From Parelaphostrongylus tenuis (Eukaryota > Nematoda > Chromadorea > Rhabditida > Metastrongylidae): a stretch of DNA of 64,000 nucleotides. The notes beneath the pieces were generated by a model. That model had not been told where the DNA came from, searched no databases, and saw nothing but the letters and a program-made list of their open reading frames with translations. Made by a program: the position numbers and the translations under genes. The stretch spans positions 31,514-95,513 of the forward strand of contig JAHQIW010004261.1 of NCBI GenBank assembly GCA_019055375.1, read 5' to 3'. Shown piece after piece: positions 35,580 to 48,660 of the stretch (its first letter is position 1; the number at the start of each line of letters is the position of its first letter).

Positions 35580-35960
35580 AAAATAGTAATGCTACTCCTC
35601 ACGAGCACGGCGTGGTATATCTCCGCTCCAATGTACTTCAGTTCGTGCAAAATGACCGAGTTTCTCAATTCCAGAAAAATTGCAAAGCATTGAGAGCCAT
35701 TTATCACATTTCCCACTTTGGAAATGCTCGACGTATTGATGCGTCATATGGCCTGTAGATACTATGGTGAAGCTTATGTCAGATGCGATTTGCTACCCTA
35801 CTCGTCCAAGTGACAATAACTGGACGCACTTTTGTAACAACACATTAAACATACATAAAATTGAATAGGAAATATATTTTGGGTTGCTGAAGAACGCTTT
35901 TTACTCCTGGTGCACAACATTGATGGTATCCATAGGATAGACATCTTCAAGAATGCGTTA
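35580..35960 (+). repeat. Direct duplication, unit 1
   Basis: Diverged copy of 37360-37745. Matching blocks include TGAAGCTTATGTCAGATGC with TGAAGCTTATGGCAGATGC, and CTTTTGTAACAACACA with GTTTTGTAACAGCACA. No open frame of note; function unknown. Confidence 0.5.
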
Positions 35961-36082
35961 TGTTTCATGCTAAAAAGTTCGAACTGAGACGAAACGGGCA
36001 ACTGAATTGAATATAGCACTCCTAACTATCTGAAAGATACACAATAGCACAACTGGGTGAGAGTTCACTTTCAAGAACATCA

Positions 36083-36116
36083 CATATATATATATATATA
36101 TGCATATATGTATACG

Positions 36117-36161
<45 letters not shown>

Positions 36162-36163
36162 AT
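36083..36163. repeat. (AT)n microsatellite
   Basis: About 80 bases of nearly pure TA/AT dinucleotide, with GCATATATGTATACG in the middle. Strongly self-complementary. The Ile-Tyr-rich open frames on the minus strand here are translations of this repeat. Confidence 0.9.
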
Positions 36164-36605
36164 GTCTGAATACGTAAGTATATAAATCGATTGTGTCCCA
36201 CATGCATTATCATTTTCAGTTCCCAAGGAAGTCCTTATGCTAATCCTTCTTGACCGATATCAAGAAGGTCTACTACTCCCGTCAAAGTATTTTGCCGTTA
36301 AAAATCAAAGCCATCAATAATACTCTCTACAAACAATTTCACTAAGGAAGCGTCCGATTTACTTGGTCATTGTGATCGAACAACTATTCTATCCTAGCGG
36401 TTGCAGGACATGAAGAGAACTACAGGAAAACAAGGGCTAACACTGATATGGTCATAGGCTGAAAGAACAAAAATAACAGAACAAAATTTTCTTCTCGAAA
36501 CGCAAGGAGATGAGAATAAGATGAGCACTCGTATAAGCGCAAAACTTGCTCACAGTCAACGATAGCCACAACTAATTTGCAACATGCATTTTTAGATGAC
36601 GTGAT

Positions 36606-36810
36606 ATAAAACAAGGATGGTGTAGCGCTGGTTCGACCCCCTCTCCAACTTTCTCTTACAATCATTCAACTGAGCGCTTATTTACATCCTAACTCGGCTC
36701 TTCAAAACGCATGGAGAATCATCTCGATCGGAATTATACGACATCCATAAAGATTGCGAGCTCCTCGAGCAGCAACCGAAGTAATATGTAAAATTCAAAG
36801 ACTTTTGAAA
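36606..36810 (+). repeat. Repeat family C, copy 1 (tRNA-related part plus coding-like part)
   Basis: GCGCTGGTTCGACCCCCTCT looks like a B box and aligns with 48335-48360. The part at 36728-36785 encodes SELYDIHKDCELLEQQPK followed by a stop. The corresponding frame in the copy at 48431 reads SALYDTHKEYELLKQQSE and stays open. Collinear homology over about 200 bases. Confidence 0.5.
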
Positions 36811-37359
36811 AGGATGAGTCCGAGAAAAGGAATCGATTGCGAGTATTCTGAGAACCGCATATTTAGCAGCGGTGACAGGTCATGTGCCATGATTTTCAAG
36901 TAATCAACCATCACCCATTGTCCCCCTTTCTTACAAGCGAATGCCTCACAGAAAAGACATAGATTACTATCTTTTTTGTGCACACACAATTTTGCCGCAT
37001 CACAGTTTCTCATAAAAGATTCGTGCTTGATATTTGCAAGGTTGACATCCTTCAGAAGATATGGATGATAAACTTTTAATTTGATTGAGAAAAAACAAAC
37101 GTGAGATAATATTCAGTGACAGAAGAAGCTGATCTTCGATTAGAACATCGATTTCGATGGCCAGAGGAATTCGTTGGTTCGAGTTTCCTAAGTCTTTCAC
37201 CACTATCACCACGATCGCCACCATTACCTTTGGCTCACCACGACATTCCAATCACTACTGAAAACATGCATAAAAGATGAAATAGGAAGCTAATAGTAAG
37301 AGAATACAGCATAGACACTATGCAGAACATTCTCCATCGAGTAATAATGCTTAGTGGTA
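36811..37359. other. No recognised feature
   Basis: Two minus-strand open frames (36795-37013, 37000-37251) without motif. Confidence 0.3.
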
Positions 37360-37745
37360 GTGATGCCGTTCCTCGAGAGCACAGTGCTGGTAGAATCGTG
37401 TAAAAACCCACTCCTCCAATATACCTAGAAAAATGACTATTTTCTTCATTTCAATGAGCATGAAAAAGCAAGAAAACCACATTCACGCTGTCCTCTTTGT
37501 ATACGCCCGATAAAATGATAACGCCAATTGGTATTGAGATATCAGATGGCTGAAGCTTATGGCAGATGCATTTACCATCTTATACATCCAAGTAACAAGA
37601 AGCGGACAAAGTTTTGTAACAGCACAACATAAATACAAGTGCATAACTAAGAGACATGCGCGAGATTATTGAAGGACCTTTCACTTCTTGGGCATAACGC
37701 TGACTACGTACTTTCGTCTTCTCCAAGACTTTGATGTGAATCAAG
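37360..37745 (+). repeat. Direct duplication, unit 2
   Basis: Diverged copy of 35580-35960 in the same orientation, offset of about 1.79 kb. The two units are separated by the AT microsatellite and repeat family C copy 1. Confidence 0.5.
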
Positions 37746-38098
37746 TTGAAGTTTTATAGATGCAGAAAACTAGGAACTGAATGCTTTTCTCATGTTGATG
37801 GCCTGCTAAGACACAGATTCACATATAGTGGGTTCCAGAATATATATACACATATACATACAGGGTGGGTAAAAGTTCTGCCAACTTTTTTCAGATTTGA
37901 TCAGCAAAATACTGCATGAACATATGAATCCACTCCGTTGAAGAAATATTTACGACATTTCTGATAATCATTATTTGAGCCAACATGTGGTCTGTTATTG
38001 GGCTCTTGTACAGCCCGATACACGTAAATAAATCACGAGGTCGGCAGCGTTGAACAGTCGAATTCTCCTGGTTGAAACATTATACCGTTCGTTTTAAG

Positions 38099-38485
38099 TG
38101 TTTCCTCAAGATCACGTTCAAATTTCAATATATGTGATAGTCATTAACTGAGCCAACATGCCATGTGGTCTGTTATTGGGTTCTTGTAAAGCCCGATACA
38201 CGTGTTTCGACCCTACAGTCTCGTCAGTCGGGCAGAACCCTTCGTCTTCAACCGATCCTCTCGTGGGCCCCTACCCTTCCTATAAGAAGGTAAGTGACGA
38301 CGAACGATGTACACTGCCGTCAAGTGAAAATCACAAAATCGGCAATTTTCGACACTCGATTGCTTTTGGCTGGTACTTTGTGATATTGTATTTCTATTTT
38401 GAGCCCAATGACAGACTACATGACATGTTGGCTCAGATAATAATTATGAGTTGTATTGAAATTTGAGCGTGGTCCTAAATAAACA
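38099..38485. mobile_element. MITE-like element with 62-bp terminal inverted repeats
   Basis: 38099-38160 and the reverse complement of 38424-38485 align over 62 bases, sharing CACGYTCAAATTTCAATA and CTGAGCCAACATG. The 387-bp interior contains repeat family D (38158-38420). A tandem partial copy of its beginning (GAGCCAACATGTGGTCTGTT, GCCCGATACACGT) lies at 37971-38030. No transposase is encoded. The target-site duplication is unclear. Confidence 0.65.
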
Positions 38486-39600
38486 CCCGAAATGAGCGGT
38501 GTAATATTTTGTATCAGTCAGTAGCAATCGAGTGTATAACACTGATGATCTAGTATTTATTTCACTTGACAGCACGTGCAAATTGTACGTGGCCGCCTAC
38601 TCTATGTATAAAGTATGGGTTCCCCTCGAGAAGGCCGGCTAGAGACGAAGGACCTGCCCTACTGATGACGCTACCAAAACCGTGACACGTGCATCGGAAC
38701 AACTTACACTGTTGTGAGGTGAAACGTTATAAAGCTTTAAAAGATAAGCATTCAGAAGTACAGTATATTGCAAGATATGGACGTGGGCTGAAGAATGCGA
38801 GCTTGGAAGCCCATTATCTCATGGTGGTGATGCGCTCAAAGTGCCCTTTAGAAGTTGAAACTCCGCTCAGAAAAGGGACACTCTCCCATACATGGCACAC
38901 ACACACATTCCTGGGCGGTATACAGAAAAAAGAGTTAAAGAAGAAAAGTTTATTGTTAGGTTTCCCAAGGAAGAATGACCAACGTTTCAGTTCCCTATCA
39001 GCATTGGAACTTTTATGCGATTTTCTGATTTGCAGATGAAAACCCATGGTACGGTGTACAGCCACGTCTGTCGACATCAATAAATAAATCAGGCTTACTT
39101 TGCTTTTTTTTGGTGAACATTCTCACCGGTGTATTCAGCCTAGTCGTCGACACTCATCATACCGATGACATCACCGCCATGTCTATCCTCACCGGCTACC
39201 TCTTCTGCTCATGCTTAATAGCGCACTATCGGACTAGATTGAATAGGATTTGATACTTGACGGACTTCTACTGTACTCCATAATGGTATTGACAGGGTTT
39301 CATGCAGGAAAATAGATGATATACATCCTAACGTATTCGCAACTCGATTAATTCCTCTTGGTATGCTTATATAGGACAATGCTAACTTTTTCGCCCGCTA
39401 TGCCATGACCTCAGTGGAGGTGTGCCAGCCACAATATCTCGCAGTTTCTGTGGTGCGCCCTATTCTCGTTATATAACTAGTTTTTGTCTGCTTTTGAAAC
39501 AGATTTTGTTTATCTTACACCAACAGTCATCACAGTGATTGGACCTCAAGAAATAATGAAGAAATATTGAACAGCTTGTTAGAACGATGCTCACAATGTA
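38486..39600. other. No recognised feature
   Basis: Open frame 38689-39039 (116 codons, plus) has no domain I recognise and no splice or homology support, so I do not call it a gene. Confidence 0.3.
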
Positions 39601-39607
39601 TGCGATA

Positions 39608-40102
39608 TCAGTTCATGGATAACAGAGGCATTTTTGCGCCTCTTGAATGACCACGTCCCTCAGGCAGCACATTCCATTCAACAGCAGTAATCGCAAATGA
39701 AAAACTAGGTGGAAAATCATAAACCCTTTGGGTACCGCCATCGATGAAGGAGGCGTTGCGATGGTCGCTCGTGACACACTCACGTCGGTTACACCTGCAG
39801 ATGCTGACCACCTGCTCTGCCTTGAGATGCGACGGACGTTTCATGGCGCGCAGTCCCCGAAGAGTTGAGAGGACAACTCTCTTTGGACGAGCTACGATTA
39901 CTCATTTGCGCTGGATGAACAATGAATTTAGTACAAAAAGTACAGCAGGCTCTTCTGCGCACCAAAATGAACCATCGAGGAATAAACGGCCTCTGTAGAG
40001 GCTGTAGCAGCTATTGCGTCCCCTTAAAGACGGTCTGCACAGAGTTAATGTCGTTGCGAATGTGTTAACAGCATCTGCTTCGTGCTCCGCCCCACTAGCC
40101 AT
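39608..40102. other. Unassigned GC-richer segment with open frames on both strands
   Basis: Higher GC than its surroundings and open in several frames (39608-39844 and 39902-40102 on minus, 39744-39998 on plus). No motif or repeat partner recognised. It could be a fragment of an old gene or element. Confidence 0.2.
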
Positions 40103-40849
40103 GGTTTTGATAATCTTAAACTACTTTTATTGACCACATCAGAACATTAAGAAAAAATATAGTATCCTTGAGCCATTAAGTAGTTATGCCGTTTGCTATC
40201 GAAATACCATGTCTAGTTAACATCTTGGGAGGCTATATTTTAATAACTGGTATAGCGGCTCTTTCAGTACCAAATCGAATTAACAACCTCTACTCGTTCA
40301 GAACTTTTCGCTAAACTACGTTTTGTTACGAGTACTTTGTAATACTGGTCTAATAGGTCATCGCTAATAAGTTGCTTTATTGATGTGATTAGGCTTGCCT
40401 CATTATTTGATAATGCCATGTGCTGTAATCTGTGATATGGACTACTTTGCACTTCTCTATAAATGGATTCTTGTAACAGTAGTCGCTCCACGGATGTGAT
40501 GAAGATGTGTCCCAAGTTAGATTGGATGAGATATTGTGCTCTTTATCTCCTTGATTTTTGGCCCTATTTTCCATTAAATTCAGATAGTGAATAGTCTCCT
40601 TGAGATGGGATGCTTGAGAACTAATAGTGAATCAGGTTCTCTGTGCCCAGCGTATATTTTCTGTATATTCAAAAAGTACCAACTGTTGTGATTTGTACAA
40701 AAAAAGCGGCAATGTGACGACACTAGGATACATCTCCTTTTACTACTCCCAACGAAATAACTAGAAGAGGATCTAATGCTGCGATTTTGCTATTTTCCTG
40801 CACATCACACTATTTTTCGTATCTGGAATTCCTTGAAGCACTTGAGAGC

Positions 40850-41130
40850 GCGAGCGAAGCAATGGTTAAAGGTGCTCTGCGAACATGATCGACCAATTGA
40901 TGGTCGGTTCTTCAATCCCGCACTCAAAGTCACCCCAACTTTCTATCCCTTCAGGGCAACTGGACTTACACTAGACTTTTCTGAGGATAGCAGCACTAAT
41001 CTGGTACATGGTTAGGCCACCGGGAGTCATTCCAAAGGTCAAATATGCATTCAGTCTCCTCTAATGGAGCAAAAAACTGACGACGATTGCATGGCTCTTC
41101 CTTCGCGTTGATCAACGGTAGCTTTATCCT
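40850..41130 (+). repeat. SINE-like repeat, family B, copy 3
   Basis: Follows the block order of 19325-19640: GCAATGGTTAAAGGTGCTCT, GGTTCTTCAATCCCGC, GGTTAGGCCACCGGGAGTC, ATATGCATTCAGTCTCCTC and GACGACGATTGCATGGC. More diverged in the head. Confidence 0.55.
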
Positions 41131-42810
41131 ATATCCATTCTTGAATACTTGACCAAAAAACACATTTTTGATGACTAAATTATAAAAAAGCTTCTTAAGT
41201 CGCGCGAGAACAGTAGTGTCAAATTTTCATGATATCTTTAACAATTTGAACGCTATGGATACAGATGTAGTTACAACAGATCACGAACGGAAGGAAAGTC
41301 ATGTTTATGACTTAGTCAATATTTCTCGAGCATTTTCGCTAACGATATTCTCTATAACTATGAAATCCTTGCTCCATGTTGCAGTACGATTCGCCATCGA
41401 TAGTACCTTAAATGCCGTAATAAGATTATCAGTGAGTCTGAGGAAGTTAAAAAAAAACAGCAGGACCTAAATTATCAACAAAATTTTCGAGATAACTGCT
41501 TCTCACTTGTGTTGTGTTCAGCACTCTTGGTTGAACCCATCTCATAAGAACAGTCTCATTGACCTGGTCAATCGCTCCTCGTACTAAGTCTTTGCTTAAA
41601 GCCTTCATAACAAGGAACTCCACTTGAAGACAAGTTCTTTCTTTCGTGCTTGAGCTTTATGCCATAGTGCTGATATGAAGTTGCATCAAAAATTTGAAAC
41701 ATACATAGATATTGCGACAATCATTTCAGAAAGTGATGGGAGTCATACAAAATGAACATTATCATATTCGATATCGTTGTACACATTAGGCCCATTATCG
41801 TGCTGCATTTTAACTCTTCTGGAGACAAGACCTTTTTCGCTTTGCCCTTAGACTTTCCAGCTGTCATTTGATAGCTTAAATTTCGGCGATTTCGATAATG
41901 CGCCTGAACTTTAAGAAGGCTCTTAGTGTATAGTAACAGCAAAAATAAGACCACATTTCACACGCGTTGCGCATTTTTTTGCCTGGTTAGGGGTTGGTGG
42001 ATGGTCTTTCAACATACCTATGCAGTCATTAAATAGCATAAATTTTGACGATTCTGAGTACTTTCTTAAGCTAAGCCGTTCCGAGGTGTTATTGATACTA
42101 TTCATTGAATATTAGCGAAGCAATACAGCAATACTGTTATTATGCAGCGTGATTATTACAATAATCGTGGTGGCTTTTGACGATTCTCGAACTAAGGTTG
42201 GATTTAAAAAGGATTTTCATAAAGCGCTGGAAAAGCGAAAAGAAGATTAAGTTTCACCCTACTAGTGATTGAGTGTTGCTTAGACTTCACAGTGGGTATA
42301 ATTGGGGAATATAAAATGAAAATAAAAGACTGGTACCAATAGAAAGATAGAAACAAAATCTATTCTACAATACCACGCGGAAAACGTAGAACACTTCATG
42401 TAAGAGGAGAGGTTTTCGCATAAGTAAGGCCAATCGCCCCTTTCGAGGCGAAATCAAGATCGCTGCGCAGCGTAACTAGACAGACGCGCGACAGTGCACG
42501 CGGAACGTGATAATTAATCATATTTTACCTGCTACAGCATACTATGCCTTCTAAAAATTGAGAACATTGTCGAAATAAACAAAATTTACGTCATCGAATA
42601 GCTACTACAAATTTGAGGAAAAAGTGTAAAAGGTCTTGCTCACAAAAGGTTGGAAGATGGCTTGCGATAATGCAATAGTATCGATTATACCGATTATTGA
42701 AAATACTAGCAAAATGCTTTCTTACTTTCAATGCTTTCTTAACAACAATCAAAAATACGTAAGAAAGCATAAACTTCAGCAAAAAAGAAGGGAATCTGAA
42801 TCAAACTCAC
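41131..42810. other. No recognised feature; expected site of missing rpn-9 3' exons
   Basis: I looked on the minus strand for the last exons of the Rpn9 homolog (the C-terminal PCI/winged-helix end) and found none. Open frames at 41721-41954 and 42591-42782 have no match to it. Confidence 0.35.
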
Positions 42811-43573
42811 TTCGTTAATAGGACTTGGCATCTCGAAGCAATTTCTCTGAAGGTAATCTTGCGTTCTTTCGATGGACGAGCAAGGGCTAGCTATAAATCG
42901 AGTTATTTGAATAAAACATCGCAAAGAATCATATGTATGAACTGTCACAAGTTTGGAATAAATCTAATAATTCAGCTGAACATACGTCCATGATAATGAG
43001 AAGACGAATTTTGCCAAGGAGAAGATCCTTTTTTCTTTTAAGGTCGTTCCATTTCTACCAGTGTTTTTCTAGTGCATAGAATTTGTTGAGGTCACTACTG
43101 TTAAACGCATACAACACCTAAATGGGAGGCAAGATTACTATCTATTATGTAACTTGACAATTAGTCAAGGAGGGCGTAAAGAAAAAACTCACACCAGCTA
43201 GCCATTTCTCACTTGAGCCACCAAGTATTTTCAGAACATGGTAAGCCGACTGAAAACTTTCCATTCGCAAATAGGAAAATGCAGCCAAAACGGTTTCTAT
43301 TGGTCAATTGCCTACCACATACAATATCACTGGGAAAATTTCATGCATATTGCGTCAATATGATAACAAATCATGTAGCAAAATCGTGATGATGGTTATT
43401 AACTCTACGAAAATTTTTTGAAAATAATATTAAGGCCCATTAGCTCGCCGAAGTTGTACACATTCTCGCCAAGCAATGCCGTAAATCCAATCAATACGAT
43501 CTAAACATTATTTGAAATACAAAGATAATGAGAACTTGTGACTACCAAACTTGCCTGCACTTGCATTCCCTTA

Positions 43574-45950
43574 GCAATCATCTTGCCGATGTCTTCAACA
43601 CCAAGATAACGAAGCGCTTCACGATAGTGTCCGGCAATATCTCCAATCTCCTTGAGGTACATGGTGCTTACCTAAACATACGCTCTTAATGAGAGAGCAA
43701 AAGATGACTGAGAAAAAACTTCTCGTACCTTGTAGAAGGGAGCATGAGCCTCTGTGACGCCGATAAATTTGTCGATTTTAATGTGAATCAATCCAGTAAG
43801 ATACTGAACAGCACGAATAACTGCGCAACATAAGGAAAGATAGATTTAGAAAAGTATCGAACGTCACCAGAACTCATACCTTGACTTTTTTAATGTATCC
43901 TGGACGTTCGCCCTCATCCTTGTGATTAAGTCTAAGTTCAATTTGACCAGCAAGGATTTGAGCAAGAGCTATCTGTAGTGAATTAGACGAAAATAGTAAA
44001 CACTAATGAAGAAAGTTTCAAATAGATGGGAGAGAACGAAATAAGCATGTCTGATCGTTTCTAAACGACGCGTATATTTGAAGATATGCGATTGCTCAGA
44101 CGACCTTTTCGATGGAAAAAACTTTTACACTAGACTTTCAATATCAACACCTTGAGTTAGTTGCTTGAAAGGCCATCATTGTGCAATAAAGAAGCAAAAT
44201 AAGATTATGTTCCGGCTTTGGTTAGTTTCGTTTGCTCTGTTAGCGTCTGTGCATGGCCTTCTACTAAGCTTTCAATATCCATTCGAAAGCGTGAAAATGA
44301 TGATGCTGGGACTAAATTTGGCTTTCAAACATGCCATCGAAGTGCAGTGTAGACGCAAAAACATTAAAATTCACCTATCGAGTTTCTTTCCACATAAAGA
44401 GCTATATATGCACTAACGGAATATGAGAGTGTAGAGGAGATCGCAGAGCATTGGAATGTCAAAACAGAGCGGAGGATTTTCTCGGACGGAAAAAAAAAGA
44501 AACGTTCTTAAACTAATGGAAATCGCTGCTAAACGGACAGTCAAAATCGCAGCACGCAGAGCGATTTCGTTATTTAATCATAGATTTGCTTCTGTTTCGA
44601 AACATTCGTAGATTTCTCTCCTAGCAATTGTAGAACACCGTTTGTTCCATCAGTCTAAGCCAACTAGCCTTTTATTTTCGTTTTATATTACAAAGTAAAT
44701 AGCTGTAGAATCTAAACTATAGGCTATTTCGAGTGTTGAACGTAACGTTGTTTTCGTTCTCACAACGCAAAGTGGAAAGAATTCTCGAAAACAAGTTTAA
44801 CTTTGCAACGACCGATATTCAAGCTCTCGAATGGGTACTAGAATCCAGTGAAAGGCCAATTACAGACGAGAGCCGCACAAACAAAGCAAACCGCAGGTGG
44901 AACGAAATACTCTGTTTGCTCCCACAGCGCCGTAAGATTCTCTTCTATAAGGCAATTAAGTATTGCCGTTTCCCGGATTTTGAGTGACTACTAAAAATTC
45001 AGGGGGCTCTCTCAATTGAAAAAAGCGTCCGAAAATTCGCGGCATCTCTAAGAAATATAAGCTGTCCCAAATGAGTCAATGGTGAGGCAATATCTCTACT
45101 ATCCTCAAATTACCTTGTCCTTGCTGACTGTCTTTTCAATTTATGGAAGAAAATCGTAGGCAGCCTCTTTGTCTGAAATTCAAATGAGGATGGTTGGGTG
45201 GCACAGATACTGTGAAAAATATAATGGCTAACTTTGGCTGAAAACATATTTAGCGATAGGCAAGACGATTTCAACGAGCTGGGGAGCATTTATACGGTGT
45301 TCGAAGTCCGAGATGAACCTAAATTTCCGTAGAAAAGATTCATAAGTATATACACGTTTTCTAACAGAGCTCACTGGTTAATACCCATCATAGAATTCCT
45401 TCTGGTTCAATGTCGTCGTGAAAGCTGGATTGTCCTGAGCTGCACGAACTTTCTGGTTATGTGCCATAACCTAGATTGCAACAAATAAGTAACTGCGCCA
45501 TACTTGAAGCGAAAGCTTTAACATTCAGCGGAGTTATTCTGCGTAAGCATGTCTTCAGAACTTTACCACTATCGATAGATATAATGAGATTCCACTGTCC
45601 AGAACAGCGAGCATTTTGCCTTCCGTGCTCTTGCAGAACCACTGAGGACGATGTTGGAGGTGAAACTCGTACCAATTGTGACCATCAGCCACTTGAAGAT
45701 AAGAGATTGTGTCATACAGTGGGAGGCCGGTAAACTCCTTGTGTGGGAAAAGTCAATTATCACGCAATAAGTTAAAACTGAGAAATCGGGACTGGGTATG
45801 GAGTAGCGATATTAGTGGTGCAAAGTATGAGAAAGCAAGGTGATAAACGACGTGCTGGTTCAATTCCCTTTCCCCAATTCTTCCTTGCAATCAATGCGCT
45901 TGTGGAGAGATGCGGTCCCATCAATTTTCTACACCTAAACCTAAGCCATC
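43574..45950 (-). repeat. Tandem duplication inside the rpn-9 locus, unit 1
   Basis: About 2.4 kb, including exons 2-7 and their introns, repeated at 45953-48660. Intron sequence is also shared, for example around 44200 and 46600 (AAGATTATGT...CGTTTGCTC). It ends at 45933-45947 in a short CCTAAACCTAAGCC run, which is the start of the telomere-like array seen in full at 48661. Relative to unit 2 it lacks about 270 bases near 45905 that correspond to repeat family C. Confidence 0.75.
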
Positions 45951-45952
45951 TT

Positions 45953-48660
45953 GCAGTCATCTTGCCGATGTCTTCAACTCCAAGATAACGCAGAGCTTCA
46001 CGATAGTATCCGGCAAAATCTCCAATCTCCTTGAGGTACATGGCACTTACCTAAACAAACGCTCTTGGTAAGAAGGCACGAGATGAGTGAGAAAAGACTG
46101 CTCAAACCTTGTAGAAGGGAGCATGAGCCTCCGTGACACCAACAAAATTGTCGATTTCACTGCGAGTCAACTCAATAAGATCCTGAACAGTATGGATAGA
46201 TGCGCACCATAAGGAAGACAGATCTAAAAAAAAGCACCAAAGGAACTCTTACCCTGACTTTTTTGATGTCAACCAGACGTTCGCCCTCATCCTTGTGATT
46301 GAGTCTAAGTTCAATTTGACCGGCATGGATTCGAGCAAGAGCGACCTGTAGTGAATTATACGGAGATATTGAACTCTGATGAAGAAAGTCTCATAAATAT
46401 GGGAGAAAGCGAAATAAGATGTCCTATCTTTTTTAGACGACGCGTATATTTGAAGATATGCGATTGCTCACACGACCTTTTCGATGGGGAAAAGTTATCC
46501 TAGACTTTTAGTGATCATTCAATAGGCTTGAGAAACAGCGGTCTGATTGCTGTATTTAGTTTCTGAATAGGCCTCATTGTGCACTGAAGAAGCAAGAAAT
46601 AAGATTATGTCTCAGCTTCAGTTGGCTTCGTTTGCTCGGCTAGTGTCTGCGCACGACTATCCACTAAACTTTTAGTACTCACGCGGAAGCGTGAAAACGA
46701 TAATTCTGGGATTAAGATTGATTTTCAGAAAGGTCTTTAAAGTGCAATGCAAAAGCGAAAAGAACAGTTCAATTCACCTACCGAGTTTCTTTCCACATAA
46801 GAGCTATATCTACACTAAAGGCATATGAGCGTGTAGAGGAGATCGCGTTGCGTTGGAAAGTCAAAAGACACTGAAGAATTTCCTTGAAACAAAAAAAGTA
46901 GGTCAGCCCTCATTGACAGACCACTGACATGGGTGACTCAAAAATGATTGCAAGGCATATCGAAAAAAAAAGTATTTTATTAAAAAATAAAATTTGTGCC
47001 GGGACGGACACTTGAGATTGCGGCACGCAAAACGATTTTCGTTGTTTAATCATAAATTTTCCTTCATTTTAAAAAAATTTCTCGGTTTCTCGTACTGCGA
47101 TTGCATAAGAGACTTTGCTCTATCAATTTGAGCGCATTAGAATTTTATTTCCGTTTCATATCATAAAATAAACTATCTATGGAATCTAGGCAGTAGACTA
47201 ACTACTTCGCGTGAGAAACGTAATTTTCTTTTCGTTTTTGCAACGCAAAATGGAAACCTTTCTGTAGAACAAGTTTACCCTTAAGATTATCGCCATTTAA
47301 GCTCTCAAATAAGTATTAAAAGCCTAGTAAAAGAATACGCACAAATAAGGGCCTTCCAAAACGAAGCAAACCCCAAGTGAAAAGAAAAATATTCTGTTTG
47401 GTGCTACAACGCCCCAAGATGCTCTTTTAAAAGCCAATCATTGCCATTTCTCGAATTATCGAATGACTAAGAAAAGTTTATGGAAAGCTTTCTTCACTGG
47501 GAAAGTCGTTCAAATAACTGCGCATGTCTAAAAGTATATAAGCTGCTTCAAGTGAGTCAATGGCGAAGCAAAATTCCTACTATTCTCAAATTACCTTGTC
47601 CTTGCTGACGGTCTTTTCAATTTTTGCGAGAAAATCGTAGGCAGCCTCTTTGTCTGAAATTCAAATGAAGACGGCTGAGTGGTCACAAAATATCATAGAA
47701 TTGAAAATGGCTGACTTTGGCTTGAAAATATATTTCGCGATGGGCAAGACGATCTCGACGAGTTGGAGAGCGTTTATGCGGTGTTCGAACTCCGAGATGA
47801 ACCTAAATTTGTGTAGAAGAGTACTAAGTAGATGGGTACTTTAACCAAGGTTAAGAGTTACATACCCATCATAGAATTCCTTCTGGTTCAATGTCGTCGT
47901 GAAAGCTGGATTGGCCTGAGCAGCACGAACTTCTTGAGTTAATTGGTGCCATAACCTAGATTACAATATACAAACAACTGTGGCAGAATTTGAGTGAAAG
48001 CTTGAGCACTCAGCGGAATGATTTTGCAAGAGCGTGTCTTCAAAACTTTACCACCATCGACAGAAATAATGAGATTCTACTGTCCAGAACCAAATGCATT
48101 CTGCCGTCTACGCTGGTGTACAGTCACTGAAAACGGTGTTGGAGGTGAAAGTCGTACAATTGTGACCGACCACGAGTTGAAGACAAGAAATTTTGTTATA
48201 CAGTGGAGGGCCGTTAAACTCCTTGGGCACGGAAAGCCATGGGTACTGTCACAATATGGTTGAAACTGGGAAACGCAACTGAAGATGGAGTAACGTTGTT
48301 CGCGATACAGAGTATGAGAAAGCAAGGTGATGAACGCTGGTTTGATCTCCTCCTCCAACATTCGCTTGTATTCAATCAACGGGTGGCCTAGAGAGAAGTC
48401 TTGGATTGGTAAGCTCCAGATTTCAAGGAAATGTCTCCATCGGCATTATACGACACTCATAAAGAATACGAACTCCTTAAGCAGCAGTCGGAGCACGTCA
48501 AATATTCGAAGACCTTACTGGAGAACGATTACGAGGAAGCGAATTGAATATAAAAAAATTGCTGTGACCCGTAAACAGTGACTTGTAATGACGCAAATAA
48601 CAATAAAAAAGAAATAGAAGAAATGACGCTAGTGGAGTGTCGTTGTCCCATCAACTGTCT
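45953..48660 (-). repeat. Tandem duplication inside the rpn-9 locus, unit 2
   Basis: Collinear copy of 43574-45950, beginning inside exon 7 (GTCATCTTGCCGATGTCTTC) and reaching the degenerate telomeric array. Exons here are better preserved (exon 2 and exon 4 stay open), while exon 6 has lost its acceptor: GCGCAT where unit 1 has GCGCAG. Confidence 0.75.
48317..48550 (+). repeat. Repeat family C, copy 2, with open frame 48431-48547
   Basis: Aligned with 36606-36810. The open frame starting at ATG 48431 gives MSPSALYDTHKEYELLKQQS, continues for 18 more charged, coil-like residues and ends at TGA 48547. It could extend upstream to a CTCCAG acceptor. Product unknown. A partial copy of the first portion is at 45815-45900, and the mirror copy is in the right palindrome arm. 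Confidence 0.5.

Noticed and set aside
36022..36213. Ile/Tyr-rich open frames
   Set aside because: Translation of the (AT)n microsatellite.
38689..39039. 116-codon frame as a gene
   Set aside because: No recognisable domain, no paralogue in the window, no flanking splice signals of quality; length is within chance for AT-moderate DNA.
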